Shown in pieces: positions 51,775-60,285 of a stretch of 64,000 nt of DNA. Position numbers and translations under genes: made by a program. Below the pieces are notes generated by a model. It ran no database searches, was not told where the DNA came from, and saw only the letters and a list, made by a program, of their open reading frames with translations. Source of the DNA: Protaetiibacter sp. SSC-01 (lineage in GTDB: Bacteria; Actinomycetota; Actinomycetes; Actinomycetales; Microbacteriaceae); NCBI RefSeq assembly GCF_014483895.1, contig NZ_CP059987.1, positions 2,108,001-2,172,000 of the forward strand. The letters are read 5' to 3'. Numbering within the stretch: the stretch's first letter is position 1; each line of letters begins with the position of its first letter.

Positions 51775-52418
51775 GACTCGGGCGCCGCGGTCGTGTAGAA
51801 GGCGTAGGCGCCCTCGCCCGCGGCGCGCATGGCGTTCGGGTCCTCGCCCGCGGCGATCGCCGCATCCGTCCAGCCGTCGGCGGCGGCGCGGTAGAACGCG
51901 CGCCCCTCGTCGGTGAACGGCAGCTGCTCGGCCTCCTCGCCCGTGACGGTTTCGCCCGTCTCGACGTGCAGGCCGAGGCCCATGAGGGCGCCGTCCCAGC
52001 CGATGCCGACGGCGCCGGGACCGTAGACCGACCAGAACTCCTCGGGCACGTGCGCCTCGTGCACGAGCTCGAGCTCGGTTCCGGATGCGGTGGGGGCGAG
52101 CGTGACGGTGACCCACGAGGGCGCGCCCATCATCTCCCACGTGATGTCGAAGCGGCGCGGGGCGTCGCAGCGCTCGACCGTGCCGGAGGCGTTGCCCGTG
52201 AGCTCGTAGCGGCCGCCGACGCGGAGGTCGCCGCTGATGGGCAGGAACCAGCGCGGGATGCGCTCGGCGTCGGTGAGCGCGTTCCACAGGTCGTCGGGCG
52301 TCGTCGCGTACTCACGGCGGGCGACCGCGATGCGGGTGGGCGCGCCGTCGCGCTCCCCCGTGCGCAGCTCACGGGTGACGAGGCCGGCGACCTGTGCGGG
52401 GTTCTCGAGGAGGGTCAT
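51771..52418 (-). CDS. SRPBCC/AHSA1-domain protein
   Basis: A 215-residue START/Bet v1-like protein with the AHSA1 signature: REYATTPDDLWNALTDAERIPRWF, GGRYEL, and a long C-terminal helix after DGALMGLGL. AHSA1 domains bind hydrophobic ligands or partner proteins. The C-terminal ~60 residues (FTDEGRAFYRAAADGWTDAA) extend beyond the common ~145-residue form. It is first in a two-gene operon with the ArsR-type regulator; AAAGGATG precedes the ATG, and a TATAGG palindrome lies just upstream. Confidence 0.87.
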   Translation of the reverse strand: MTLLENPAQVAGLVTRELRTGERDGAPTRIAVARREYATTPDDLWNALTDAERIPRWFLPISGDLRVGGRYELTGNASGTVERCDAPRRFDITWEMMGAPSWVTVTLAPTASGTELELVHEAHVPEEFWSVYGPGAVGIGWDGALMGLGLHVETGETVTGEEAEQLPFTDEGRAFYRAAADGWTDAAIAAGEDPNAMRAAGEGAYAFYTTAAPES

Positions 52419-52432
52419 CGCCGCATCCTTTC

Positions 52433-52450
52433 TATAGGTTGCCGCCTATA
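52433..52450. promoter_or_regulatory. Probable ArsR operator / promoter of SRPBCC-arsR operon
   Basis: TATAGG-ttgccg-CCTATA is a perfect inverted repeat 14 bp upstream of the SRPBCC start codon. Read leftward, TATAGG can also act as the -10 box, so regulator binding would exclude RNA polymerase. Confidence 0.65.
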
Positions 52451-52466
52451 CTACCCCCGCGTCCCC

Positions 52467-52535
52467 GTCCGCGAAAGTACGTACTTCTCGCGAAAACGGC
52501 GACCTTCGGGGCGAAAAGTACGTACTCTCGCGGAC
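52467..52535. repeat. Inverted repeat containing two AGTACGTACT palindromes
   Basis: GTCCGCGA (52467-52474) pairs with TCGCGGAC (52528-52535). Each arm continues into a palindrome: AAGTACGTACTT (52475-52486) and AGTACGTACT (52517-52526). It begins 7 bp beyond the ilvA stop and may be the ilvA terminator, but the doubled AT-containing palindromes are unlike the other terminators here. Confidence 0.7.
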
Positions 52536-52542
52536 CAGCGGG

Positions 52543-53775
52543 TCAGGCGTCGACGCGCGGCCGGTAGCCGGCCTCGCGCAGGCGACGCAGCACGAGCTCC
52601 GCGTGCTCGGCGCCGCGCGTCTCCATGTGGATCTCGATCTCCACCTCGCTGATGTTGAGACCGACCCCGTGCCGCGTGTGCAGCACCTCGACGACGTTCG
52701 CGTTCGCCTCCGCGATGAGCTCGGCGATGCGCGCGAGCTGACCCGGGCGGTCGGGAAGCGGGATGTTGACCTTGAGGTAGCGATGAGACGCCGCGAGACC
52801 GCGGCCGATGACGCGCTCCATGACCATCGGGTCGATGTTGCCGCCCGAGAGCAGGATCACGGTCGGGCCCTCGAGGGCGAGACGCCCCGAGAGCACGGCG
52901 GCCGTGCCCACCGCGCCGGCCGGCTCGACGACGAGCTTCGCGCGCTCGAGCAGCACGACGAGCGCCTGCGCGACGTCGTCATCCGGAACCGTCACGACGG
53001 TGTCGACCGCCTCGCGCACGATCGCGAAGTTGAGCTCGCCCGGCTTGCCCACAGCGATGCCGTCGGCGATCGTCGGCGAGGTCGGGATGGCGCACGGCTC
53101 TCCCGCCTCGAGCGAGGGCGGGTAGGCGGCAGCGTTCTCGGCCTGCACGCCCACGACCCGTACGCGGCGACCGAGCTCCGGCTCGAGCTGCGCGAACGCC
53201 GATGCGATGCCCGCGATGAGCCCGCCGCCGCCGATCGGCACGACGACATTCGCGACGTCGGCGACCTGGTCGAGGATCTCGAGCGCGAGCCCGCCCTGGC
53301 CGGCCACGACATCCGGGTGGTCGAAGGGCGGGATGAGCACAGCGCCCGTGCGCTCGGCGAACTCGGCGGCCGCCTGCAGCGTCTCGTCGACGACGTGCCC
53401 GTGCAGCACGACATCCGCACCGTAGTCGCGCGTCGCCTGCAGCTTCGGAAGGGCGACGCCGATGGGCATGAAGATCGTGGCGGCGATGCCGAGCTCGCGG
53501 GCCGCGAGCGCGACGCCCTGCGCGTGGTTGCCGGCGGAGGCCGCGACGACGCCGCGCTCACGCTCCTCGGCGGTCAGCTGCGAGAGGCGGTTGTAGGCTC
53601 CGCGAATCTTGTACGAGCCCGTGCGCTGCAGGTTCTCGGCCTTCAGGTGCACGGGCGAGCCGACGACCTCGGAGAGGAAGCGCGAGTACTCCATGGGGGT
53701 CACGGATGCGACCTCGGCGGCGCGCGCGCGGGCGGCGCGGATCTCGGCGAGGGAGGGGCCGGGCAGCTCAGTCAC
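52543..53775 (-). CDS. ilvA: Threonine ammonia-lyase (catabolic/regulated type with ACT domain)
   Basis: A 410-residue PLP enzyme that deaminates L-threonine to 2-oxobutanoate, first step of isoleucine synthesis or of threonine catabolism. Lys56 in GSYKIRGAYN binds PLP; SAGNHAQGVA and the glycine loop VVPIGGGGLIAGIA bind the phosphate. A single C-terminal ACT-like domain (about 325-405, VVEVLHTRHGVGLNISEVEI) suggests allosteric control. I choose GTG 53775, which overlaps the upstream permease gene by 8 nt; an ATG at 53808 would lie deeper inside that gene. Confidence 0.92.
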   Translation of the reverse strand: MTELPGPSLAEIRAARARAAEVASVTPMEYSRFLSEVVGSPVHLKAENLQRTGSYKIRGAYNRLSQLTAEERERGVVAASAGNHAQGVALAARELGIAATIFMPIGVALPKLQATRDYGADVVLHGHVVDETLQAAAEFAERTGAVLIPPFDHPDVVAGQGGLALEILDQVADVANVVVPIGGGGLIAGIASAFAQLEPELGRRVRVVGVQAENAAAYPPSLEAGEPCAIPTSPTIADGIAVGKPGELNFAIVREAVDTVVTVPDDDVAQALVVLLERAKLVVEPAGAVGTAAVLSGRLALEGPTVILLSGGNIDPMVMERVIGRGLAASHRYLKVNIPLPDRPGQLARIAELIAEANANVVEVLHTRHGVGLNISEVEIEIHMETRGAEHAELVLRRLREAGYRPRVDA

Positions 53776-54958
53776 GGACGATGCGGCCTCTCGTGGGCGG
53801 GACGACATCCGCGACAGACGGATGCGGGTTGACGCGCCAATCGCCGCGAGCCATGTAGACGATCATGGCGTTGAGGGTGGCGACGAGCGGGACGGCGAAG
53901 AGGGCGCCCGGGATGCCGGCGAGGAAGCCGCCGGCCGCGACGACGATGACGACCGCGAGCGGGTGCACCTTGACGGCGTTGCCGACGAGGAACGGCTGCA
54001 GCACGTGACCCTCGAGCTGCTGCACGCCGATGACGATGAGCAGCATGACGAACGCCTGCCACGGCCCCATGAAGACGAGCGCGATGAACACCGCGAGCGC
54101 GCCCGACACGACCGCGCCGACGACGGGGATGAACGAGCCGAGGAACACGAGGATCGCGATCGGCACGACGAGCGGGAAGCCGTTGTAGAAGAGGCCCAGG
54201 ATGAACGCGCCGAGGCCGATGCCGACGGCGTCGATGAAGGCGACGAGCACCTGCACGCGCACGAAGGTCGAGAGCGTGATCCAGCCGGCCTCGCCGCCGC
54301 CGATGAGCGCGGCGCGCGCCTTGCGCGGGAAGATGCGCACGATCCAGTGCCAGATGCCGCGGCCGTCGATGAGGATGAAGAGCGTCGCGAAGAGCACGAG
54401 CAGGAAGCCCGCGAGGAAATGGCCGAGGCCGCTGCTGACCGAGAGCGCGCCCGTCCACAGCGAGCTCGAGTCGGCCTGCAGCGCCTCGATGAACTGGTCG
54501 GCCCAGTTCTGGATGTCGGCTTCCGAGAGGTGCAGCGGCGACTCGAGCAGCCACGCCTTGAGCTCTTCCCAGCGCTCGAGCGTCTGCTCCTGCAGTGCGG
54601 GGTAGCCGCTCATGACGGTGCGGACGGTGAGCCACACGAGCCCGCCGATGACGGCGAGCACGCCGACCTCGCTCACTGCGATCGCGAGCCACTTGGGCCA
54701 GCGGTGCCTCTGGAGCCAGTTCGAGAACGGCACGAGGAGCGCCGCGAGGAGCATCGCGACCATGAGCGGCACGACGATGTAGCGCAGTTGGATGACGAGG
54801 AACACGATGAGCGCGAGAACACCCGCGATGACGAGGATGCGCCACGACCAGGCCGCGGCGATCCGCATCCCGGCCGGCATCGCATCCGCCACACGCGCGT
54901 CGACGGCGCGGCGTGCCTCCTCGTCGCGAGCACGGTCGCTGCGGAATCCGAAGGCCAT
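53768..54958 (-). CDS. AI-2E-family transporter (PerM-like permease)
   Basis: A 396-residue membrane protein with the family layout: two N-terminal helices (about 35-80), an amphipathic extracytoplasmic segment (about 105-190), then six helices to about 355. ALLVPFSNWLQRHRWPKW and the region PIAILVFLGSFIPVVGAVVSG are characteristic. Family members export AI-2 or act as sodium/proton antiporters; the name does not prove AI-2 transport. A TAGACT -10 box lies 6 nt before the ATG. It overlaps ilvA by 8 nt and is divergent from an ABC importer operon. Confidence 0.88.
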   Translation of the reverse strand: MAFGFRSDRARDEEARRAVDARVADAMPAGMRIAAAWSWRILVIAGVLALIVFLVIQLRYIVVPLMVAMLLAALLVPFSNWLQRHRWPKWLAIAVSEVGVLAVIGGLVWLTVRTVMSGYPALQEQTLERWEELKAWLLESPLHLSEADIQNWADQFIEALQADSSSLWTGALSVSSGLGHFLAGFLLVLFATLFILIDGRGIWHWIVRIFPRKARAALIGGGEAGWITLSTFVRVQVLVAFIDAVGIGLGAFILGLFYNGFPLVVPIAILVFLGSFIPVVGAVVSGALAVFIALVFMGPWQAFVMLLIVIGVQQLEGHVLQPFLVGNAVKVHPLAVVIVVAAGGFLAGIPGALFAVPLVATLNAMIVYMARGDWRVNPHPSVADVVPPTRGRIVRD

Positions 54959-54964
54959 TCGTCA

Positions 54965-54970
54965 AGTCTA
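54965..54970 (-). promoter_or_regulatory. -10 box for leaderless AI-2E-family gene transcript
   Basis: Minus-strand TAGACT, then 6 nt, then ATG 54958. Confidence 0.5.
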
Positions 54971-55148
54971 GGCATCCCGTATTCCTCGACGCGCGTCGCG
55001 CAGCGATCACCGGGACGGCACGGAACGTTCACCTCCGGCGCACGGACCGGACACCGACGCTGCCTACCTTCGGCCCCGTCGCCACGAGCGCGACCGAGCA
55101 CGAGCGCGGACCAGCGCGAGCGCTCGTCCACCGAGAGGAACAGCACCC

Positions 55149-56276
55149 ATGACATCCCTTCTCCGCACGCCTCAGCTGACCGTCGGCCTCGCGGCCGTGG
55201 CGGTGGCGTCGATCGCCCTCACCGGCTGCGCGGGCGCACCCGCGTCGGCGGGCGACAGCGACGCCGCGACGGCGACGAGCGTCGCCGACTTCGGCACCTT
55301 CGCAGAGCTCGAGGTCGCAGCGAAGGCCGAGGGCGCGCTCAACGTCATCGCGCTTCCCCGCGACTGGGCCAACTACGGCGCGGTCATCGACGCGTTCGCG
55401 GCCAAGTACCCCGAGATCACGGTCAACGAGAGCCTGCCCGACATCTCGAGCGCCGAGGAGATCCAGGCGGCGAAGACGAACGAGGGGCTCGACACGGCAC
55501 CCGACGTCTTCGACCTCGGCCTCACGGTCGCGCTCCAGAACACCGACGTGTTCGCGCCCTACAAGGTGCAGACGTGGGATGACATCCCCGACGCCCTCAA
55601 GGAGCCGAGCGGCCTCTTCGTCGGCGACTACGGCGGGTACATGTCGATCGGCTACGACTCGTCGAAGTTCCCCGAGCCGGAGTCGCTCGAGGACCTGCTG
55701 AGCTCCGACTACACGGCGTCCGTCGCCATCAACGGCGACCCGACGCAGGCGGGTGCGGCGTTCGCGGCGGTGGGACTCGCGGGCGTGCAGTCGGGCGGCG
55801 ACCTCGACGACTTCCAGCCCGGCGTCGACTTCTTCGCCGAGCTCAACAAGGCGGGCAACCTCCTCAAGCTCGACGTGACGAGCGCGACGATCGCGAGCGG
55901 CGAGACCCCCGTCGTCTTCGACTGGGACTACCTCAACGCGACGCACGTGGCGGACAACCCGGCGTGGAAGGTGCGCGTCTTCCCCGGCACGGGCTACGCG
56001 GGATACTACAACCAGGCCATCAACAAGAACGCCCCGCACCCCGCGGCCGCGCGCCTGTGGCAGGAGTTCCTCTACAGCGACGAGGGTCAGAACCTGTGGT
56101 TGAAGGGCGGCGCACGCCCCGTGCGCATGGAGGCCATGACCGAGGCGGGCACGATCGACGCTGCTGCGGCATCCGCCCTGCCGAAGGCGCCCGACACCGT
56201 CGTGGTGCCGACCGAGGCCCAGTCGACCGCCGCGGGCAAGCTCCTCGGAGAGAAGTGGGCGGCCGCGGTCCAGTGA
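55149..56276 (+). CDS. ABC importer substrate-binding lipoprotein
   Basis: A 375-residue lipoprotein: signal peptide with lipobox LTGC (Cys27), then a periplasmic-type binding fold with the class seen for ferric iron, 2-aminoethylphosphonate, thiamine and polyamine importers (ALNVIALPRDWANYGAVIDAF, SVAINGDPTQAGAAF, FDWDYLNATHV). The cluster of Tyr residues that binds ferric iron in FbpA is not evident, so iron is less likely; polyamine or phosphonate are possible. TACCTT (about 55064) and GAGAGGAA give a promoter and ribosome-binding site. It is the first gene of a four-gene operon with 4-nt overlaps. Confidence 0.85.
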   Translation: MTSLLRTPQLTVGLAAVAVASIALTGCAGAPASAGDSDAATATSVADFGTFAELEVAAKAEGALNVIALPRDWANYGAVIDAFAAKYPEITVNESLPDISSAEEIQAAKTNEGLDTAPDVFDLGLTVALQNTDVFAPYKVQTWDDIPDALKEPSGLFVGDYGGYMSIGYDSSKFPEPESLEDLLSSDYTASVAINGDPTQAGAAFAAVGLAGVQSGGDLDDFQPGVDFFAELNKAGNLLKLDVTSATIASGETPVVFDWDYLNATHVADNPAWKVRVFPGTGYAGYYNQAINKNAPHPAAARLWQEFLYSDEGQNLWLKGGARPVRMEAMTEAGTIDAAAASALPKAPDTVVVPTEAQSTAAGKLLGEKWAAAVQ

Positions 56277-57124
56277 CCAGAACCCGCCTGTGGGCGGCGA
56301 GCGGCCTCGTGCCGTTCGCCGCCTACGTCCTCCTCTTCCTCGCCCTGCCGACGGCGCTCGCACTCGCATCCGGGCTCGTCGACGGCGACGGGGCGTTCAC
56401 GCTCGACAACCTCGCCGCCCTCGCCGACCCCGTCATCCTGCAGACCTTCTGGAGCTCGACGTGGCTGTCGCTCGTGACGGCCGTCATCGGCGCGGTCGTC
56501 GGGGCGCTCGTCTGCTACGCGCTGCTCGGGATGCGGGAGTCGGGCCCGGTGCGTACGGCCGTCGATGCCGCGGCAGGCGTCTTCGCGCAGTTCGGCGGCG
56601 TCATGCTCGCCTTCGCGTTCATCGCGACGATCGGGCTGCAGGGTGTCGTGACGCAGCTGCTCGCGGGCATCGGCATCGAGCTGTTCGCCGACGGCCCCTG
56701 GATCTACGAGCTGCCGGGCCTCATCCTGCCCTACGTCTTCTTCCAGGTCCCCCTCATGGTCATCACCTTCATGCCCGCGCTCGCGGCCCTCAAACCGCAG
56801 TGGGCGGAGGCGAACCTCACCCTCGGGGGCACGCGCTCCTCGTTCTGGATGCGCGTCGGGATCCCCGTGCTCGCGCCCTCGTTCCTCGCGTGCACGCTCC
56901 TTCTGTTCGCGAACGCGTTCTCCTCGTATGCCACGGCCGCGGCCCTCGCGAGCCAGGGGTCGCAGATCGTGCCCCTGCAGATCCGCACCGCGCTCACGAG
57001 CGAGACGGTGCTCGGACGCGAGAACCTCGCCGGCGCGCTCGCGCTCGGCATGATCGTCGTCGTCGGAGTCGTGATGTCGCTCTACTCGCTCATCGAGCGC
57101 CGGGCCGCGAGGTGGCGCGCATGA
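56273..57124 (+). CDS. ABC importer permease 1
   Basis: A 283-residue inner-membrane permease with six helices and the EAA-type loop EANLTLGGTRSSFWMRVGIP that contacts the ATPase. It is of the type found in iron/polyamine/phosphonate importers. It starts at GTG overlapping the binding-protein stop (GTGA) and ends overlapping permease 2 (ATGA). Confidence 0.88.
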   Translation: MTRTRLWAASGLVPFAAYVLLFLALPTALALASGLVDGDGAFTLDNLAALADPVILQTFWSSTWLSLVTAVIGAVVGALVCYALLGMRESGPVRTAVDAAAGVFAQFGGVMLAFAFIATIGLQGVVTQLLAGIGIELFADGPWIYELPGLILPYVFFQVPLMVITFMPALAALKPQWAEANLTLGGTRSSFWMRVGIPVLAPSFLACTLLLFANAFSSYATAAALASQGSQIVPLQIRTALTSETVLGRENLAGALALGMIVVVGVVMSLYSLIERRAARWRA

Positions 57125-57915
57125 ACCGGCTCGCGGCATCCCGCGCCACCCGATGGATCATCGGGCTGCTCGTCGGCGCCTTCTTCGTCGTGCCGATGCT
57201 GTCGACATTCCTCTACACGCTGCGCGACGGCGACGGCTTCTCGCTCGTGCACTGGGCGGCGCTCGCCGACCCCGCGAAGGCCGCGCTCTACCGGCCGATC
57301 TGGGTCGGGCTCGGCAACTCCCTCGTGCTCGCCGTCGTGACGGTCGCGATCGTGCTCTTCCTGCTCGCGCCGACGATGATCCTCGTGCACCTGCGCTTCC
57401 CGCGCCTGCGACCCGCTTTCGAGTTCCTCGTGCTCCTGCCGATCTCGATCCCCGCGATCGTGCTCGTCGTCGGCCTCGCACCCGTCTACCAGCAGATCGG
57501 CCGGATGCTCGGAACGGGCGCGTGGACGCTCGCCTTCGCGTACGGCATCACCGTGCTGCCGTTCGCCTATCGCGCCATCCAGGCGGCGATCGACGCCGTC
57601 GACATCCGCACCTTGGCCGAGGCGGCGCGCACGCTCGGCTCGGGATGGGGCACCGTGCTCCTCGGGGTCATCGCGCCCAACCTGCGAAGCGGTCTGCTCG
57701 CGGCATCCCTGATCTCGGTCGCCGTCGTGCTCGGTGAGTTCACGATCGCCTCGCTCCTCAATCGGCAGGTGTTCCAGACGGCGCTCGTCGTGGTCAAGAA
57801 CACCGACGGCTATGCGGCCGCCGTCTTCACCCTGCTCGCGCTCGCCTTCGCGTTCGCGCTGCTCATCGTTATCGGATTCGCGGGCCGCGCCCGCACCGGA
57901 AAGGCCCGACCATGA
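57121..57915 (+). CDS. ABC importer permease 2
   Basis: A 264-residue permease with about six helices and the EAA-type loop AARTLGSGWGTVLLGVIAP. It forms a heterodimer with the preceding permease. ISIPAIVLVVGLAPVY and VLGEFTIASLLNRQVFQTAL resemble PotC/PhnV-like permeases. The start overlaps permease 1, and the stop overlaps the ATPase gene, by ATGA. Confidence 0.88.
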   Translation: MNRLAASRATRWIIGLLVGAFFVVPMLSTFLYTLRDGDGFSLVHWAALADPAKAALYRPIWVGLGNSLVLAVVTVAIVLFLLAPTMILVHLRFPRLRPAFEFLVLLPISIPAIVLVVGLAPVYQQIGRMLGTGAWTLAFAYGITVLPFAYRAIQAAIDAVDIRTLAEAARTLGSGWGTVLLGVIAPNLRSGLLAASLISVAVVLGEFTIASLLNRQVFQTALVVVKNTDGYAAAVFTLLALAFAFALLIVIGFAGRARTGKARP

Positions 57916-59006
57916 CCTCACCCGTCCCCGTGCGCGCACTCCCCCGCACCTCCGAGAACTCGCTGCTCGCCGACGCCGGAACCGGCACGCGCGCCGAGTT
58001 CCGCGGCATCGTCAAGGACTACGGCGCGACGCGCGTGCTCCACGGGCTCGACCTCGACATCGCGCCGGGCGAGTTCGTGTCGCTCCTCGGGCCCTCCGGA
58101 TGCGGCAAGACGACCGCCCTGCGCGTGCTCGCGGGACTCGAGCAGGCGAACGGCGGGGCGGTGCTGCTCGGCGGCACCGACGTGTCGGCGGTTCCCACCA
58201 ACCGCCGCGACATCGGGATGGTCTTCCAGTCGTACTCGCTCTTCCCGCACCTGCGGGTGGCCGACAACACCGCGTTCGGGCTGCTGCGGCGCAAGGTGCC
58301 CCGCGCCGAGGCGGCGCGCCGCGCATCCGACGCCCTCGCGCTCGTGGGCCTCGACCACCTCGCCGACCGCTATCCGCACGAGCTCTCCGGCGGGCAGCAG
58401 CAGCGCGTGGCCCTCGCGCGCGCCCTCGTGACCGAGCCGCGCGTGCTGCTGCTCGACGAGCCGCTCTCGGCGCTCGACGCGAAGGTGCGCGTGCAGCTGC
58501 GCGACGAGATCCGCCGAATCCAGCTGCGGCTCGGCATCACGACGGTGTTCGTGACGCACGACCAGGAGGAGGCGCTCGCCGTCTCCGACCGCATCGCCGT
58601 CATGAACGCGGGGCGCATCGAGCAGATCGGCACGCCGGAGGAGCTCTACCTCGCCCCCGCGACGGCGGGCGTCGCCGCGTTCGTGGGCCTCTCGAGCCTC
58701 GTTCCGGGCGTCGCCGATGGTGCCGAGGTGCGCGTGTGGGAGTGGACGCTCCCCGTCGCGGGCGAGCCGGTGACGGGCGAGGTGGAGGTTTTCGTGCGGC
58801 CCGAGAACGTGCGGCTCGTCGCGTCGGGCGGCGTCGAGGCTGTCGTGCAGGAGTCGACGTTCCTCGGGAGCTTCCGCCGCACGCTCGTGCGCACGACGGA
58901 TGGGGCGCTCGTGCGGGTGCAGCATCCGGCAGCCGAGCGCGTCGCGTACGACGACCGCGTGCGGATCGCGCTCGCCCCGGAGCCGGTCTCGGTGCGCCTG
59001 GCGTGA
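57912..59006 (+). CDS. ABC importer ATP-binding protein
   Basis: A 364-residue ATPase: Walker A LGPSGCGKTT, Q-loop VFQSYSLFPHL, signature ELSGGQQQRVA, Walker B VLLLDEPLSALD and switch His in FVTHDQEEA. A C-terminal TOBE-type domain (about 260-364) suggests regulation by substrate or accessory protein, as in PotA, FbpC and PhnT-like ATPases. An unusual N-terminal extension of about 25 residues precedes the ATPase core. Last gene of the importer operon. Confidence 0.92.
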   Translation: MTSPVPVRALPRTSENSLLADAGTGTRAEFRGIVKDYGATRVLHGLDLDIAPGEFVSLLGPSGCGKTTALRVLAGLEQANGGAVLLGGTDVSAVPTNRRDIGMVFQSYSLFPHLRVADNTAFGLLRRKVPRAEAARRASDALALVGLDHLADRYPHELSGGQQQRVALARALVTEPRVLLLDEPLSALDAKVRVQLRDEIRRIQLRLGITTVFVTHDQEEALAVSDRIAVMNAGRIEQIGTPEELYLAPATAGVAAFVGLSSLVPGVADGAEVRVWEWTLPVAGEPVTGEVEVFVRPENVRLVASGGVEAVVQESTFLGSFRRTLVRTTDGALVRVQHPAAERVAYDDRVRIALAPEPVSVRLA

Positions 59007-59039
59007 TGCCCGGGAGCGCTCGCGGTCGGAGGCGGCGGC

Positions 59040-59045
59040 TAGGGT
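59040..59045 (+). promoter_or_regulatory. -10 box for leaderless YcaQ-type gene transcript
   Basis: TAGGGT, then 7 nt, then GTG 59053. No ribosome-binding site is visible. Confidence 0.5.
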
Positions 59046-59052
59046 CGCATCC

Positions 59053-60285
59053 GTGGTCGACAGCATCTCCCCCGCCGCCGCGCGCCGGATCGCGCTCGCG
59101 GCGCAGGGCTTCGGCCGCGGGCGCCCGGACGCGGTCGGCACCCGCCAGCTCAACCTCCTGCTCGAGCGCATCGGGCTGCTGCAGCTCGACTCCGTCAACG
59201 TGCTCGAGCGCAGCCACTACCTGCCCGTGTTCGCGCGGCTGGGCGCCTACGACAAGGCGCTCCTCGACCGGCTGACGTTCGCGAGGAGGGGCCCGTACCG
59301 CGAGTACTGGGCGCACGAGGCCGCGCTCATCCCGCTCGATGACTGGCCGCTGTTCCGGTTCCGCATGCAGGACTTCCGCGACTACTACGCCCGCACCGCC
59401 GACCCGTGGCTCGCCGCCCACGCCGACACGCTCGCGTGGCTGCGGTCGGAGCTCGCCGAGAAGGGACCGCTGCCTGCGTCGAAGATCGAGCGCGACGCCG
59501 CCGCGCCCCGACGCGGCAGCTGGTGGGAGTGGGACGAGGTGAAGCGCGGTCTCGAGCGCATGTTCCGCGTCGGCGACGTCGTCTCGGCGGGGCGCTCGGG
59601 CTTCGAGCGCACCTACGCCCTCCCCGAGCACGTCATGCCGGAGGGCCTCTGGGAGCGCGAGGTGCCGCGCGAGGAGGCCGTTCACCAGCTCATGGAGCGC
59701 GCGGCACGCGCCCACGGCATCGGCACGCTCTCCGACCTCGCCGACTACTACCGCCTCAAGACGGTCGACGCGAAGCCCGCCCTCGAGCGACTCGTCGACG
59801 AGGGCGTCGTGCGCCGCGTCGAGGTGCCGGGCTGGAAGAAGGCGGCATTCCTGCACCGCGACGCCCGCATCCCGCGGCGCATCGAGGCCACGGCCCTGCT
59901 CAGCCCCTTCGACCCCGTCGTGTGGGAGCGCGAGCGGGCGCTGCGCATGTTCGGCTTCCACTACCGCATCGAGATCTACACGCCCGCGCCCAAGCGCGTG
60001 TACGGGTACTACACGCTGCCCGTGCTCGTCGATGAGGCGCTCGTCGGCCGCATCGACCTCAAGAACGATCGCAAGCGCGGCGTGCTGCGCGTGCAGTCGG
60101 CGTGGCGCGAGGAGGGCGTGACGGATGCCGTGGCCGAGCGCATCGTGCCGGCCCTGCGAGAGCTCGCGGCGTGGCAGGGGCTGGGCGAACTCGAGGTCGT
60201 CGACCGCGGCGACCTCGCACGTGCGGTGGCGGCGGAAGCTCAGGCGCCCCTCGTCGACCAGCCGATCTCGGTCACGACCGGGTAG
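59053..60285 (+). CDS. YcaQ-type winged-helix DNA glycosylase (AlkX/AlkZ-like)
   Basis: A 410-residue member of the HTH_42 family, whose studied members unhook DNA interstrand crosslinks and remove bulky alkyl adducts. The catalytic loop is QLDSVNVLERSH with Gln44-x-Asp46; to my knowledge the QxD form marks the YcaQ-like subgroup with broad specificity, whereas self-resistance AlkZ proteins have QxQ. Three winged-helix domains are expected, and a C-terminal beta domain (DPVVWERERALRMFGFHYRIE and VYGYYTLPVL). Start GTG 59053. Its last 46 nt overlap the convergent EEP-hydrolase gene. Confidence 0.85.
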   Translation: MVDSISPAAARRIALAAQGFGRGRPDAVGTRQLNLLLERIGLLQLDSVNVLERSHYLPVFARLGAYDKALLDRLTFARRGPYREYWAHEAALIPLDDWPLFRFRMQDFRDYYARTADPWLAAHADTLAWLRSELAEKGPLPASKIERDAAAPRRGSWWEWDEVKRGLERMFRVGDVVSAGRSGFERTYALPEHVMPEGLWEREVPREEAVHQLMERAARAHGIGTLSDLADYYRLKTVDAKPALERLVDEGVVRRVEVPGWKKAAFLHRDARIPRRIEATALLSPFDPVVWERERALRMFGFHYRIEIYTPAPKRVYGYYTLPVLVDEALVGRIDLKNDRKRGVLRVQSAWREEGVTDAVAERIVPALRELAAWQGLGELEVVDRGDLARAVAAEAQAPLVDQPISVTTG

